Shown here in pieces: positions 28,081-36,726 of a stretch of DNA of 64,000 nt. Numbering within the stretch: position 1 is the first letter of the stretch; each line of letters starts with the position of its first letter. A model generated the notes under the pieces. The model worked only from the letters and a program-made list of their open reading frames with translations, searched no databases and was not told where the DNA came from. A program made the translations under genes and the position numbers. The DNA is from CAZWSX01 sp964636985 (GTDB taxonomy: Bacteria; Planctomycetota; Planctomycetia; Pirellulales; Pirellulaceae), in NCBI GenBank assembly GCA_964636985.1, contig CAZWSX010000003.1, positions 248,001 through 312,000 on the forward strand, in the 5' to 3' direction.

Positions 28081-29355
28081 CTAGCGACGGCCGGGGCGGC
28101 TCGGCTTGCGGCCTTCCAGCATGGTGTTCTCGCGTTCGCGGGCCATCCGCGCCTCCTCCGCTTGTTGGCGATAGCTGGTCGTTCCCTGCGGTGCGATCCG
28201 AGGCACATCGACCAGCACCATCGCCTCGTGAGGACCCGCGGCCCGGGCTTGGAATTGTTTTTTGGTAGTCGGCTCTTCAAGCGTGACCAGTTCGCCCGAT
28301 GCGGCGTCGCCCATCGCCTTGGCGATCGACTTGATCTTGATGCCCGAGGCAACGGCATAAACGGTGATCATTTCACCCTTGGCGATGACCATCGTCTTCT
28401 TAAGGGCGGCCTTGGGGATTGGGTTACCGGCGGCAATCGGCTGTTGCAGCGTCTTCTCGGCCACCGATTCGCCAGCCAACACGTAGGTCTTGTTTCCAAC
28501 CAGCGTGCTGCCCGCGGCGATGTCGGCGGTCGAGACTTCTTCCATGTCGTCGTCGCTCAGCACTTCGCCCGCTCGCAGGTCGTGCCTGGCGACCTTAATC
28601 ATCATGTGCCGGGCAATCGTAGCCTTGATGTTGAACCACTTGGCGTTATCCACCTGGATCGTCAGCAGTTGACGACCAGTCCAAGGAGCTTGCGGCCCAC
28701 TGACTTGAATGACTTCGCCGTTGGCGAGTTGTTCGGCTTGCTTGTAATCGAGGTCGAAATCGATGTTCCACATCGACAGGTCCGACGATTGCTTCGACAG
28801 ATAGGCCTTTGTCGCGTCGACCAATCGCTGACGGGCAATGCTCATCGTGCGGGCCAAGGCGTCGCCGCGGCTCGCCGGAGTGTTGAGCAGCGTTTCGCCC
28901 GGTTCACGTAAGGCGAAGCGATTCTCTTCGTCGCGGCGAGGACGAACCATCGAGGTCGATTCCTCGCGAACCGGCTTCTTCTTGGTCGAGTGATTCGCGG
29001 TTGTGTGACTTGCAGCAGTACGTTTGGCCGGAGCGCGGCGGGCGTCGCCGGCTTGAATACGGCATTGGCCAACGATGGGCGTTTCGCCAGCTTCGTCGCC
29101 TAAACGCAAGGCGATCAACTCGCGAGCCGTCGCGGCCGACAAGAGACGCGTTTCACCTTCGGCGGGAGCCGGGAATAACTCGACACTGGCAAGGTGTTCC
29201 CACTCCACGTCGCTCAGATCGATCGGGTCGGCCACGTCGCTGAAGCGGACCACGCTGCCGGAAACCGTCGCTTGCGAGCGAAGTTGCACTTCGCCGGCGA
29301 ACAGGGTTCCCGCAACCGCGAGGAGAAGGATCGAGAGTGTGAATTGGCGCGACAT
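28081..29355 (-). CDS. flgA: Flagellar basal body P-ring formation protein FlgA, enlarged
   Basis: Periplasmic chaperone for P-ring assembly. 424 residues from the ATG at 29355 (MSRQFTLSILLLAVAG, a Sec signal). This is nearly twice the enterobacterial length. The C-terminal SAF and beta-domain region is recognisable: MIKVARHDLRAGEVLSDDDMEEV, then LKKTMVIAKGEMITVYAVASGIKIKS and MGDAASGELV. The N-terminal half carries a first SAF-like part and a basic linker (KRTAASHTTANHSTKKKP). The last ~45 residues are a charged tail ending RKPSRPGRR. Between flgG and flgH. Confidence 0.9.
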   Translation of the reverse strand: MSRQFTLSILLLAVAGTLFAGEVQLRSQATVSGSVVRFSDVADPIDLSDVEWEHLASVELFPAPAEGETRLLSAATARELIALRLGDEAGETPIVGQCRIQAGDARRAPAKRTAASHTTANHSTKKKPVREESTSMVRPRRDEENRFALREPGETLLNTPASRGDALARTMSIARQRLVDATKAYLSKQSSDLSMWNIDFDLDYKQAEQLANGEVIQVSGPQAPWTGRQLLTIQVDNAKWFNIKATIARHMMIKVARHDLRAGEVLSDDDMEEVSTADIAAGSTLVGNKTYVLAGESVAEKTLQQPIAAGNPIPKAALKKTMVIAKGEMITVYAVASGIKIKSIAKAMGDAASGELVTLEEPTTKKQFQARAAGPHEAMVLVDVPRIAPQGTTSYRQQAEEARMARERENTMLEGRKPSRPGRR

Positions 29356-29394
29356 GATTCCAGTTCCGAGTTGTGCTAGTCCGAGTGCTTCCAA

Positions 29395-30180
29395 CTAGCG
29401 GCGCAGGTTCGAGATGAGTTGCAGGATCTGGTCGCCTGCTTGGATGGCTTGGCCGTTCAGTTCGAACGAGCGTTGCGTGGTGATCAGGTCGATCAGCTCG
29501 GTCACGGGCTCGACGTTGGAGGCTTCGAGTGCTCCGCCGCGAAGGACGCCAACCCCTTGCTGGCCAGGAATGCTTTGGGTGACGTTCCCAGAGGCATCGC
29601 TTTGCTGATAGAGGTTATCCCCCTTTTTGATCAGCCCTTCCGGGTTGGGGAAGATCGCCAATTGCAGCTGGCCCGCTTGTTGAGCGGTCGTCGAGCCGGC
29701 CGTCGTGTAGAAGACCTGGCCATCGGCACCCACCGAGATGCTGGTGGCGTCTTGCGGGATGGTGATCGCTGGTTCGACCAGTCGGCCCATCGAAGCCGAT
29801 CCCATCACCATTTGGCCGTTCGCGTTCAGCGAGAAATTTCCCGCTCGCGTGTAGAGCTGTTGGCCCGTTGAAGGATCGGTCACCACGAAGTAACCGCGGC
29901 CTTCGATGGCGATGTCGAGCGGGTTGCCTGTATCTTGCGAAGCTCCCTGGCGTTGTTCCGTTTGAGTGCTTTGCACGCGCGAGCCCAAACCCACCGCCGT
30001 TCCCGTGGGAGTCGTTTGGTTGGGATAGACGTAGTTGCGATAGAAGCTGTCTTCCAGGTTGGCGCGATTGCGCTTGAACCCAGTCGTGTTGATGTTCGCC
30101 AGGTTATTCGCGATGACGTCGAGCCGCGTTTGCATCGACTCCATGCCGGTCGCGGCGGTGTAGAGGGTTTGTACGCTCAT
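29395..30180 (-). CDS. flgG: Flagellar distal rod protein
   Basis: 261 residues, exactly the FlgG size. N-terminal LYTAATGMESMQTRLDVIANNLANINTTGFKR is the rod-family D0 motif. The internal GYFVVTDPSTGQQLYTRAGNF and the ending ASNVEPVTELIDLITTQRSFELNGQAIQAGDQILQ are FlgG-specific. An AAAGGAG ribosome site lies just upstream. Second gene of the operon, 30 bases after flgF. Confidence 0.97.
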   Translation of the reverse strand: MSVQTLYTAATGMESMQTRLDVIANNLANINTTGFKRNRANLEDSFYRNYVYPNQTTPTGTAVGLGSRVQSTQTEQRQGASQDTGNPLDIAIEGRGYFVVTDPSTGQQLYTRAGNFSLNANGQMVMGSASMGRLVEPAITIPQDATSISVGADGQVFYTTAGSTTAQQAGQLQLAIFPNPEGLIKKGDNLYQQSDASGNVTQSIPGQQGVGVLRGGALEASNVEPVTELIDLITTQRSFELNGQAIQAGDQILQLISNLRR

Positions 30181-30210
30181 GGGGGAACTCCTTTATTGGT
30201 CGAGTGCGTC

Positions 30211-30960
30211 TTAGGCTCGCATCAAGCGGCCAATCAAGCTGCCAAGAATGTTGTCGTGGTTTTGGATGATTCGTACGTTGGCTTCATACGCCCGCGAGGT
30301 TTCGATCATCGAAACCATTTCGCGTTGAGGTTGAACGGCCGACATTTCCAAATGCTGCCAGCGAACGGAACGTTGTTCGGCTGGAACGGGAGTCGGTGCC
30401 GAGCCGACGCTGCGAAACAGGTTTTCGCCGACGCGCGTCAGATCGCCCAACTGGGCCGGACGCTTGACCGACAGAGGAATGACTCCGCCCCCTTGCATGA
30501 TCTCTCCCTTGTCCGAAACGCTGAACGGAAACGTGGGATCGAGTTGAATCACGCCCCCTTCGGCCGACATCACGGGATAGCCTTGATCGGTAACAAGTTG
30601 TCCTGTCTCGGTGAGGTGAAAGGTCCCTGCCCGCGTAAGATATTCCTTGCCGTCTTTCTCGATGGCGAAAAACTCATCGGGACGCTCGAGGGCGAAGTCG
30701 GTGTCGTTGCCCGTTTCGCGGAGCGGGCCGGTGCTGAAATCGGTGACCGATTCACTGACGTGAACGCCGCCGCCAAGGTCGAAAGGGCTTCCCGGCACGT
30801 ACTGGCCGGTCTCTTGCGAGGCCATCGAATCGGCCCGCATCAGCGCCATCTCGCGTTTGAAGCCGGTCGTGGCGACGTTGGCGATGTTGTGGGAGATCAC
30901 TTCCATGCGGCGGCTTTGTGCAGCGGCACCGGCAGCAGCGACATACATTCCGTAGTACAT
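30211..30960 (-). CDS. flgF: Flagellar proximal rod protein FlgF
   Basis: 249 residues. The rod-family N-terminus MYYGMYVAAAGAAAQSRRMEVISHNIANVATTGFKR is present, but the next gene is the clear FlgG, so this copy is assigned FlgF. The middle shows DTDFALERPDEFFAIEKDGKEYLTRAGTFHL, the FlgF/G core, and the C-terminus SMIETSRAYEANVRIIQNHD. First gene of the operon, with a purine-rich ribosome site (AAGGAAGAGAGGAG) and a sigma-54-like promoter upstream. Confidence 0.92.
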   Translation of the reverse strand: MYYGMYVAAAGAAAQSRRMEVISHNIANVATTGFKREMALMRADSMASQETGQYVPGSPFDLGGGVHVSESVTDFSTGPLRETGNDTDFALERPDEFFAIEKDGKEYLTRAGTFHLTETGQLVTDQGYPVMSAEGGVIQLDPTFPFSVSDKGEIMQGGGVIPLSVKRPAQLGDLTRVGENLFRSVGSAPTPVPAEQRSVRWQHLEMSAVQPQREMVSMIETSRAYEANVRIIQNHDNILGSLIGRLMRA

Positions 30961-30998
30961 GGTGCGACTCCTCTCTTCCTTGAGTTGCCGCCCTTAAA

Positions 30999-31013
30999 GC
31001 AAAGCGTGGGCCA
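30999..31013 (-). promoter_or_regulatory. Sigma-54-type (-24/-12) promoter for the flagellar operon
   Basis: Read on the minus strand the sequence is TGGCCCACGCTTTGC. This matches the RpoN consensus TGGCAC-N5-TTGC with the GG and GC elements at the required spacing and one mismatch (A to C at the fifth base). It lies 39-53 bases upstream of the flgF start, leaving room for a short leader and the ribosome site. RpoN control of hook-basal-body genes is known in other bacteria; here it is inferred. Confidence 0.6.
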
Positions 31014-31133
31014 AAAGATGGAGCACGCCCGCACAGCCGCGTGCTATCGCGATGCGACCTGGATTTTTGCGTAAGATGTAACGTCGCTAGCTCGCTGGCG
31101 CGATCGCTGCGAGCAAACGCCCGATAGCGGCAG

Positions 31134-31153
31134 GTCTTGCCGATCGGCAAGAC
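31134..31153. repeat. 20-bp perfect palindrome in the flgF / spherulin-like divergent region
   Basis: GTCTTGCCGATCGGCAAGAC is fully self-complementary. Four bases further on, ACCGGCAA (31157-31164) pairs with TTGCCGGT (31176-31183). The pair sits 25-75 bases upstream of the start at 31208 and about 120 bases beyond the flagellar promoter. It could be an operator or simply another palindromic repeat. Confidence 0.5.
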
Positions 31154-31207
31154 GCAACCGGCAATCCGGCAGCATTTGCCGGTCTGCAGCCCATTGTGAG
31201 AAGAACC

Positions 31208-32026
31208 ATGATCCGCAACTCGCGTCGCTCGTTTGTCGCAGCCACGCTCGCCGGTTCCGCGGCGCTAGCTACGTCGTTGGTTACGCGCGATGCGACTGCC
31301 CAAGACAAGACGAACAGCGACACGACAAAACTGTCGGGAATCTTCGTCCCGGCCTACTTTCATCCCAGCGGGGACAACCTTTCGTACTGGGACGATCTCG
31401 CCGCGGCCGCCGCGAAGATGCCGCTGATCGTGGTGATCAATCCCAACAGCGGTCCCGGCGAAAAGCTCGATCCGTCCTACCCGCCCGTCATTGCGAAACT
31501 CGCCAAGACCAAGGCGCAGCTGGTGGGCTACATCTCTACTAGCTATGCCAAAGTGCCGCTCGAAAAGGCCAAGGCCGATATCGTTGCTTGGACCAAAATG
31601 GTTCCCGAGATTCAGGGATACTTCCTCGACGAACAAACGTCGGACGCAGCCCACGTCGAGCACTACCAAAAGTTAGTCGCAGCAGCGAAGGCAGCACGTC
31701 CCAAAGGCACGGTCGTCTCAAACCCCGGCACGCCATGCGACGAAGGCTACTTCGCCAAAGGCGGCCCGGACATCCTTTGCACATTCGAAAACAGCACGCC
31801 GCTGGCCGACTTCAAAGGCGACACAATCGCAGCCCCCGCCACCCGCCGCATCGGCCTAGCCCACTCGCTCCATCCGCGAACCAAACTGGAACCGCTGCTC
31901 GATCAAGCCGAAAACAAAAGCCTCGGCTGGGTGTTCCTCACCGACGGAATCATGCCAAACCCGTGGGACCGGCTGCCATCGTTTTGGGACATGTTGGTGG
32001 GGGAGGTGGCGAAGCGCGTTGGCTAG
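31208..32026 (+). CDS. Exported spherulin-4-like protein
   Basis: 272 residues from ATG 31208 with a twin-arginine signal (SRRSFVAATLAGSAALATSL, residues 5-24). The mature part is a TIM-barrel-like fold of the spherulation-specific family 4: SGIFVPAYFHPSGDNLSYWDDL, then LIVVINPNSGPGEKLDPSY, LVGYISTSYAKVPLEKAKADI and GYFLDEQTSD. These features are shared by bacterial spherulin-4 proteins, some of which are glycoside hydrolases. The acidic pair in FLDEQ would be the candidate active site. Its stop codon overlaps that of the convergent LRR gene in a CTAG. Confidence 0.82.
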   Translation: MIRNSRRSFVAATLAGSAALATSLVTRDATAQDKTNSDTTKLSGIFVPAYFHPSGDNLSYWDDLAAAAAKMPLIVVINPNSGPGEKLDPSYPPVIAKLAKTKAQLVGYISTSYAKVPLEKAKADIVAWTKMVPEIQGYFLDEQTSDAAHVEHYQKLVAAAKAARPKGTVVSNPGTPCDEGYFAKGGPDILCTFENSTPLADFKGDTIAAPATRRIGLAHSLHPRTKLEPLLDQAENKSLGWVFLTDGIMPNPWDRLPSFWDMLVGEVAKRVG

Positions 32027-33882
32027 TCTGCATTGTCGTCCAATTCGCCCAGGTTCTCGGCCATCACACTATCTGATTCTGTCAATAGGATGCGGCAGTA
32101 AGGAAGAGCGCGACGCAGCTTGGCAATACCGTCGGGCGTGACTTGAGCTCCGCGCAGGTCGATTAATTCCGCCTGTCGCAAGACTGCTAGTGAGTCGACT
32201 CCTTGGTCGGTCACTTTGGTCTGCCGCAGATCGACGCGACACAGTCGAAGCAGCCCGCTGAGCGTCTTCACCCCCTCGTCGCCAACTGTGGTATAGCTGA
32301 GGTCGAGGCTTCGAAGGCGTTTTAGTCCACCAAGACGTTTCAAGCCGGCGTCACTGATTTGCGTGCCTGAGAGTCGAAGTTCCGTCAATGACTTCACAGC
32401 GGATAAAAACTCCACTCCCTGGTCCGTTACTGCAGTTTCGCTGAGATCCACTTCTTGGAGGTTCCGAAACCTCGCCAAGTTTGTCAGAGCCTCATCATCA
32501 ATGCGAGTTCGAGCCAACTTGAGTGTCGCAAGCTTGCGGCAGCCAGCGAACCGCTTGAGCGTGTCGCCACCGACAGCGCAATCGTTCATGGCCAGCGTCA
32601 GGAGTTCAGAATGGTCGCCGATGCCATCCATGTCGGAATCGTTGATGGCCGAGCGCGACAAATTAAGTTGAAGCAGTTGGTCGTAGCTCGCAAGTCGCCG
32701 GATCGTTGCTCTCGTGATACGCGAGTCTCGCAGATCTACACTGTTGACAATAAACGTGTTGCCGTCAGGCAATCCAACGGCATCGTCCACCCAAGGTCCC
32801 GAGAGTTCCACGTCATGTCCGCCGGGCCGATAGTCTTGCCTGACGGCATGGTGGCTGGGTTGCCCTCGAATTGTCTCTTGAGTCCGATCGTACGCCTCTT
32901 GTCCGCGAAGCATGGCGCGCGGATAAAGCTTGAGGCTGCCTTGCCCCAAGTCGAGAGAGTCCAGCTTGGTCAGCCGTCGGATCACCTGCCGCGTTACGTC
33001 AGGCGAGCAACGTGTGGCGTCGAAGGAAAGCGTCTTCAAGCCGGGACAACATTCGATCAGCCGGGAGACCGATTGATTCGAAACAGCGCTGCCTTGTAGC
33101 GAAAGCGTCTCTAAGCGGGGCATAGTCGCCAGGGCGTTCACCCATACGTCGCTGACTTCGACATTATCCAGTACAAGCGACTTGACCTTCGCGTCGCGCA
33201 ACTCCGCCCAATCGTCGCCCACCAGTTGAACACGGACCAGATGTAGTTCCTCCAAGCCTTGTCGCTGGAGTGCGCTGCGAATGCTTCTTTTTCCCATGTG
33301 CGGACCTACGAGGCCGATGTCGGTGAGTGCCGTCAGTCCATGCAGGACTGCGAATTGCTCGTCGCTCATCTCGGCCCGCAACTGCTGCAGATGTGTCGAT
33401 TTTGCGAGGCGAGCCACTTGTTCGTCCGTAAGCGGCCCGTCGTTCGACAAATCGAGAGAAATTCGAGTGGGGGCGAAAGTAAGCAGCGCCTTAACCAAGG
33501 ATCCGCTGGCAAGCGCGTCGAGACCTGATTCCCGCGTGAATTTTCCTAAGTTGAGCGACAGTCGCTGATCCGGGACTCGATCGTAGATGACGCCAAAATC
33601 GCATGTTAGCCGCTTGAACTCCTTCGAACTCACAAGTTGAATCACGGCGTCGCGAGTCATGTTCGTCCTGGAAAGATCCAGTTCGTTGAGCGCCTTCATT
33701 CGGCAAAGGACATCGGCTGCGGAACCATCGATGTTCTTGCAATGGCTTAGGTTAAGGCGTCCGAGCGCAGGCAATCCGACCAGATGCTCTAGTCCTACCG
33801 AACTGATCGCCGTCTTCGAACAATTCAGAGATTGCAGCGACGTTACGGTCGCCAACGAGGCAAGTCCCTGGTCCGTAACGAT
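32023..33882 (-). CDS. Leucine-rich-repeat protein, 3' part of a gene split by an in-frame stop
   Basis: About 619 codons of LRR of the bacterial (ribonuclease-inhibitor-like) type. The clearest units are near the end: LQEVDLSETAVTDQGVEFLS, LTELRLSGTQISDAGLKRLG, LRSLDLSYTTVGDEGVKTLS and CRVDLRQTKVTDQGVDSLA. The frame continues directly from the LRR ORF at 33883-35271; only one TAG (33883-33885) separates them. The first codons after the stop (IVTDQGLASLATV) complete a repeat begun before it. A separate start would be the TTG at 33855, with no good ribosome site. Probably not translated alone. Converges on the spherulin-like gene with shared stop bases. Confidence 0.7.
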   Translation of the reverse strand: MVTDQGLASLATVTSLQSLNCSKTAISSVGLEHLVGLPALGRLNLSHCKNIDGSAADVLCRMKALNELDLSRTNMTRDAVIQLVSSKEFKRLTCDFGVIYDRVPDQRLSLNLGKFTRESGLDALASGSLVKALLTFAPTRISLDLSNDGPLTDEQVARLAKSTHLQQLRAEMSDEQFAVLHGLTALTDIGLVGPHMGKRSIRSALQRQGLEELHLVRVQLVGDDWAELRDAKVKSLVLDNVEVSDVWVNALATMPRLETLSLQGSAVSNQSVSRLIECCPGLKTLSFDATRCSPDVTRQVIRRLTKLDSLDLGQGSLKLYPRAMLRGQEAYDRTQETIRGQPSHHAVRQDYRPGGHDVELSGPWVDDAVGLPDGNTFIVNSVDLRDSRITRATIRRLASYDQLLQLNLSRSAINDSDMDGIGDHSELLTLAMNDCAVGGDTLKRFAGCRKLATLKLARTRIDDEALTNLARFRNLQEVDLSETAVTDQGVEFLSAVKSLTELRLSGTQISDAGLKRLGGLKRLRSLDLSYTTVGDEGVKTLSGLLRLCRVDLRQTKVTDQGVDSLAVLRQAELIDLRGAQVTPDGIAKLRRALPYCRILLTESDSVMAENLGELDDNAD

Positions 33883-35271
33883 CTAAGACGAAAGCTCCAG
33901 CGATTCAGTCCCTGGAATTACCGGGACAAGCTTCAGGCACTCGTCGGAAAACGGCCCGAACGACTCCTCCCCGTTTCCCCCCCATTTCATGGACCACAAC
34001 AATTCAACCTCGGCTCGTTCCTCATCGGATGATGCTGCGGCGAAGTCGGCGCGATACGACTCCGCCCGTTCCTGCGGCGACAACCAGATGATGTCTCGCT
34101 CCATCGCGTCGGGCGCCTCCGTAGAGAGTTTGGACAACCGCGCGCGTGAAAAGTAGGGAAGGTCGCCGAGGCTCAACTCTTGCAGGGCAGGCATGGAACC
34201 AAATTTGGCTAGTTCTTCTCGTGAAACGGGAACGCCATTTAGATCGAGGTGCCTCAACGTTGGGCTGGTGCCCAAGGCGGCCAACCCGTTGGGACCGATC
34301 GCGGTAAAGCCGATAAGCAGATTGGCTAGACTTTTCGACTTCGCCAGCGCCTCGGCTCCTTCGTCATCCAATAACGTGAAACTCAGATCCGCGATCTTCA
34401 GTTGCGGCAACTGCGCAAGAGCCTTTGCCGTGTCGTTGCCCGCAAGTGTTCCTGTGAGGAAAACTTCTTCCAAAGTTAGAAACTTCGACAGGGATGCGCC
34501 TCCTCGGTCGTCGAAACCGGACCACTCAAAACCCAGCCTCTTCAGCGGGAGATGATGAAGGCACTGAAGCCCGTCGCCGCTAAGGCCATCACCAATCGAT
34601 AGCGATTCGAGTCGCACTAGCGGCACAAAGTATCTCAGATCTTTATCGCTGCAGTGGTCTACGTGTAGGGACGTGAGACTGACCAATTCTCCCAAGCACC
34701 GCAGGCTATTGCTGTCCTCATTCGAGTTGTTCAAGAGACACTCTACGTTGCGAAGTCGGCTCAGCTCCTTCAAATGCGGAATGTCTTCCTCCTGAATCGA
34801 CTCCACAGTGAATGACAGGGACTTGAGGCCGGCAATCCTCGCGATTTGCTCCAAGTCGCCGTCGGCGATCGGCGCGCCGATCGCGAGGGATGCCAATCGA
34901 GGAAGTTGCCGGCACAAGACGAGTCCATCGGGCTTATGGTCGTCCAGGTTGATCGACTCAATCGAACGAGCGTAATGTCCTCCACGAAAATCGCGCACGG
35001 CCTTTGGCAGGCATTTGAGCCAAAAGGGTTCGGGGGGAAAGTCACACCTGCACCTGCCCGACTCGCCCAACATTTCAACAACGCGCCGCTGCCGCTCGGC
35101 GCGCTCGCACCACCACCCGATGGTGCCACCGAAAACGGTGATGAAGATGAGTACCGTCCGCAAAGAAAATCGCGGCACGAACCATCGCCGCTTTTTCGCG
35201 ACGATGCTTGTCTTAGAAACTGCGTCGTTCAAGCGACGTTCCCACAGAAATTGCCCCCCAAGCCATTGCAC
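33883..35271 (-). CDS. Membrane-anchored leucine-rich-repeat protein, 5' part of the split gene
   Basis: 462 residues from a GTG start with AGGAG just upstream. RFSLRTVLIFITVFGGTIGWW at ~34-54 is the planctomycete SLRT-type membrane anchor. LRR units follow, for example LKSLSFTVESIQEEDIPHL, LTSLHVDHCSDKDL and LKIADLSFTLLDDEGAEALA. After a break with a charged segment (DIIWLSPQERAESYRADFAAASSDEERAEV, about 395-425) the ORF stops in the middle of a repeat, at SLELSS. The same frame resumes right after the TAG. The whole gene would give about 1,080 residues. LRR domains of this type bind proteins; the ligand is unknown. Confidence 0.75.
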   Translation of the reverse strand: MQWLGGQFLWERRLNDAVSKTSIVAKKRRWFVPRFSLRTVLIFITVFGGTIGWWCERAERQRRVVEMLGESGRCRCDFPPEPFWLKCLPKAVRDFRGGHYARSIESINLDDHKPDGLVLCRQLPRLASLAIGAPIADGDLEQIARIAGLKSLSFTVESIQEEDIPHLKELSRLRNVECLLNNSNEDSNSLRCLGELVSLTSLHVDHCSDKDLRYFVPLVRLESLSIGDGLSGDGLQCLHHLPLKRLGFEWSGFDDRGGASLSKFLTLEEVFLTGTLAGNDTAKALAQLPQLKIADLSFTLLDDEGAEALAKSKSLANLLIGFTAIGPNGLAALGTSPTLRHLDLNGVPVSREELAKFGSMPALQELSLGDLPYFSRARLSKLSTEAPDAMERDIIWLSPQERAESYRADFAAASSDEERAEVELLWSMKWGGNGEESFGPFSDECLKLVPVIPGTESLELSS

Positions 35272-35295
35272 CTCTCCTATCGCCCGTTGTCAATC

Positions 35296-35332
35296 TCTCA
35301 GCTCTGAGACCTCGGTGCCCTCTGTGGCAAAA
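35296..35332 (+). repeat. Solo copy of the CTCTGTGGCAAA terminal repeat
   Basis: The sequence from 35302, GCTCTGAGACCTCGGTGCCC, then TCTGTGGCAAAA, matches the ends of the composite element at 39132-39361. It lies between the LRR gene start and the apbE stop, 6 bases from the latter. No AT-rich core or hairpin accompanies it. Confidence 0.6.
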
Positions 35333-35337
35333 GTCCG

Positions 35338-36492
35338 TCAAACAACTTGCCACTTCTCGTCAGGCAAGTTGATCGGGATCAACTCCACCTCACCGGCCGC
35401 TTTGCCGGGCAACGTGAGGAGCGCCGAGATCTCCGGATGGGCGGCGCAGTAGTTTTGCGTTCCTTCGATTCCCAGTACGAAGAAGGCCGTCGAAAGGGCA
35501 TCGGCCAGCGATGCTTTAGGCGTGATGGCCGTCGCCGATAACACCTTGTCGGCGGGCCAACCCGAACGGGGATCGATGATATGGGCGTAGCGTTTTCCCT
35601 GGTGGTGGAAATACTGCGTGCCGGAGCCGGAAGTTCCCAGGGCCTGATTATGCAGAAGAAACTCGGCCAGTCGCTTCTCGGGTCGTAACGGGTGGCGCAG
35701 GCCGATCAGCCATCCGGGGTGGTCTGCCGATCGCCCCGACCGTGAGCCGCCTGCCAGAACACTGCTGTTTCCGCCGTGGATCAAAAAATCGGGGACTTCC
35801 GCCAGCCGGAGCGTTTCCGCACAGCGGTCCAGGGCGTAACCCTTGCCGATCGCCCCTAAATTGAGTTCGCATCCCTGGTGCAGCAAGCGAACCGTCCGCC
35901 GGGGTTCGTCCAGTTCCAGGTGCTGAAAGCCGACGCCGGCCAAGGCCTGCGTGATTTCCTCCGGCGAGGGCATCCTCCCCTGACGGCGGTAAAAACCCCA
36001 AACTTTGCTCAGAGCACCGGTCGTAACATCAAACCCTCCCGACGTTTCGGACGAAATCGCCGCCGCTTGCTGGAGAAGACGGAATAGCCGCCATTCGACT
36101 GGGATCGGCCTATCGAAAGCTGTGCGGTTGATCCGACTGACTTCGCTGTCGTCTCGGTAGACGGAGAGCTGGCTTTCGAGATGGTCGACCAAATCGAGCG
36201 CCTCGGCAGCCGCTGTGGGACCGCCTGGGTGCTCGCGGGGGTTGAGGGCGATTTCAAACTCGCAGGCCATGGCGGGCCGCGAAAACGTGAGCACGAACTC
36301 GTCGGTCGATCTTCCCAGACGGTCAGACGGCTCTTCGGGCGGATTTAACCGATCGGCCAAGTCTTCGACCGCGTCGAGAGCCGATTTTCCCGTAAGAAAA
36401 TCGCGACGCGGCGATCGACGCGGCTCGGGATTCGTTTCAGGCTTGGAATCGCCAGACACAAAAGGAGTCCTATTTGGCAGAAAACCGTCCAT
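35338..36492 (-). CDS. apbE: FAD:protein FMN transferase (ApbE)
   Basis: Attaches FMN covalently to threonine in target flavoproteins such as NqrC/RnfG-type subunits. 384 residues. Family motifs: MACEFEIALN, SQLSVYRDDSEVSRIN, GGFDVTTGALSKVWGF, the metal/FAD site CELNLGAIGKGYALD, and SGSGTQYFHHQGKRYAHIIDPRSGWP. The N-terminus has PRRDFLTGKSALDAVEDLADR, a twin-arginine-like motif but with no hydrophobic core behind it, so it is not a working Tat signal by eye. No flavoprotein target gene is adjacent. Divergent from the membrane/spermidine-synthase gene. Confidence 0.92.
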   Translation of the reverse strand: MDGFLPNRTPFVSGDSKPETNPEPRRSPRRDFLTGKSALDAVEDLADRLNPPEEPSDRLGRSTDEFVLTFSRPAMACEFEIALNPREHPGGPTAAAEALDLVDHLESQLSVYRDDSEVSRINRTAFDRPIPVEWRLFRLLQQAAAISSETSGGFDVTTGALSKVWGFYRRQGRMPSPEEITQALAGVGFQHLELDEPRRTVRLLHQGCELNLGAIGKGYALDRCAETLRLAEVPDFLIHGGNSSVLAGGSRSGRSADHPGWLIGLRHPLRPEKRLAEFLLHNQALGTSGSGTQYFHHQGKRYAHIIDPRSGWPADKVLSATAITPKASLADALSTAFFVLGIEGTQNYCAAHPEISALLTLPGKAAGEVELIPINLPDEKWQVV

Positions 36493-36726
36493 TCACGTTC
36501 CGCCGTGCGATTCGTTTTGCCGACTGTCCGTTTCGGAACGCTTAATACGATTGTATTTCCAAACGGGATGCAATCGCCTGGAGCAGAACTGCGAAAAATC
36601 GCCGAGCCACGCTCCGAGTAATCAGAATTACGAGCAATCACAATGGTCTCTCCCTCCTGAAGCCTCTTCCTCCAAAAGACGCCGCGACCACCCAAGCTAA
36701 ACCCCACCTTCCAGCAGACCGAAACC

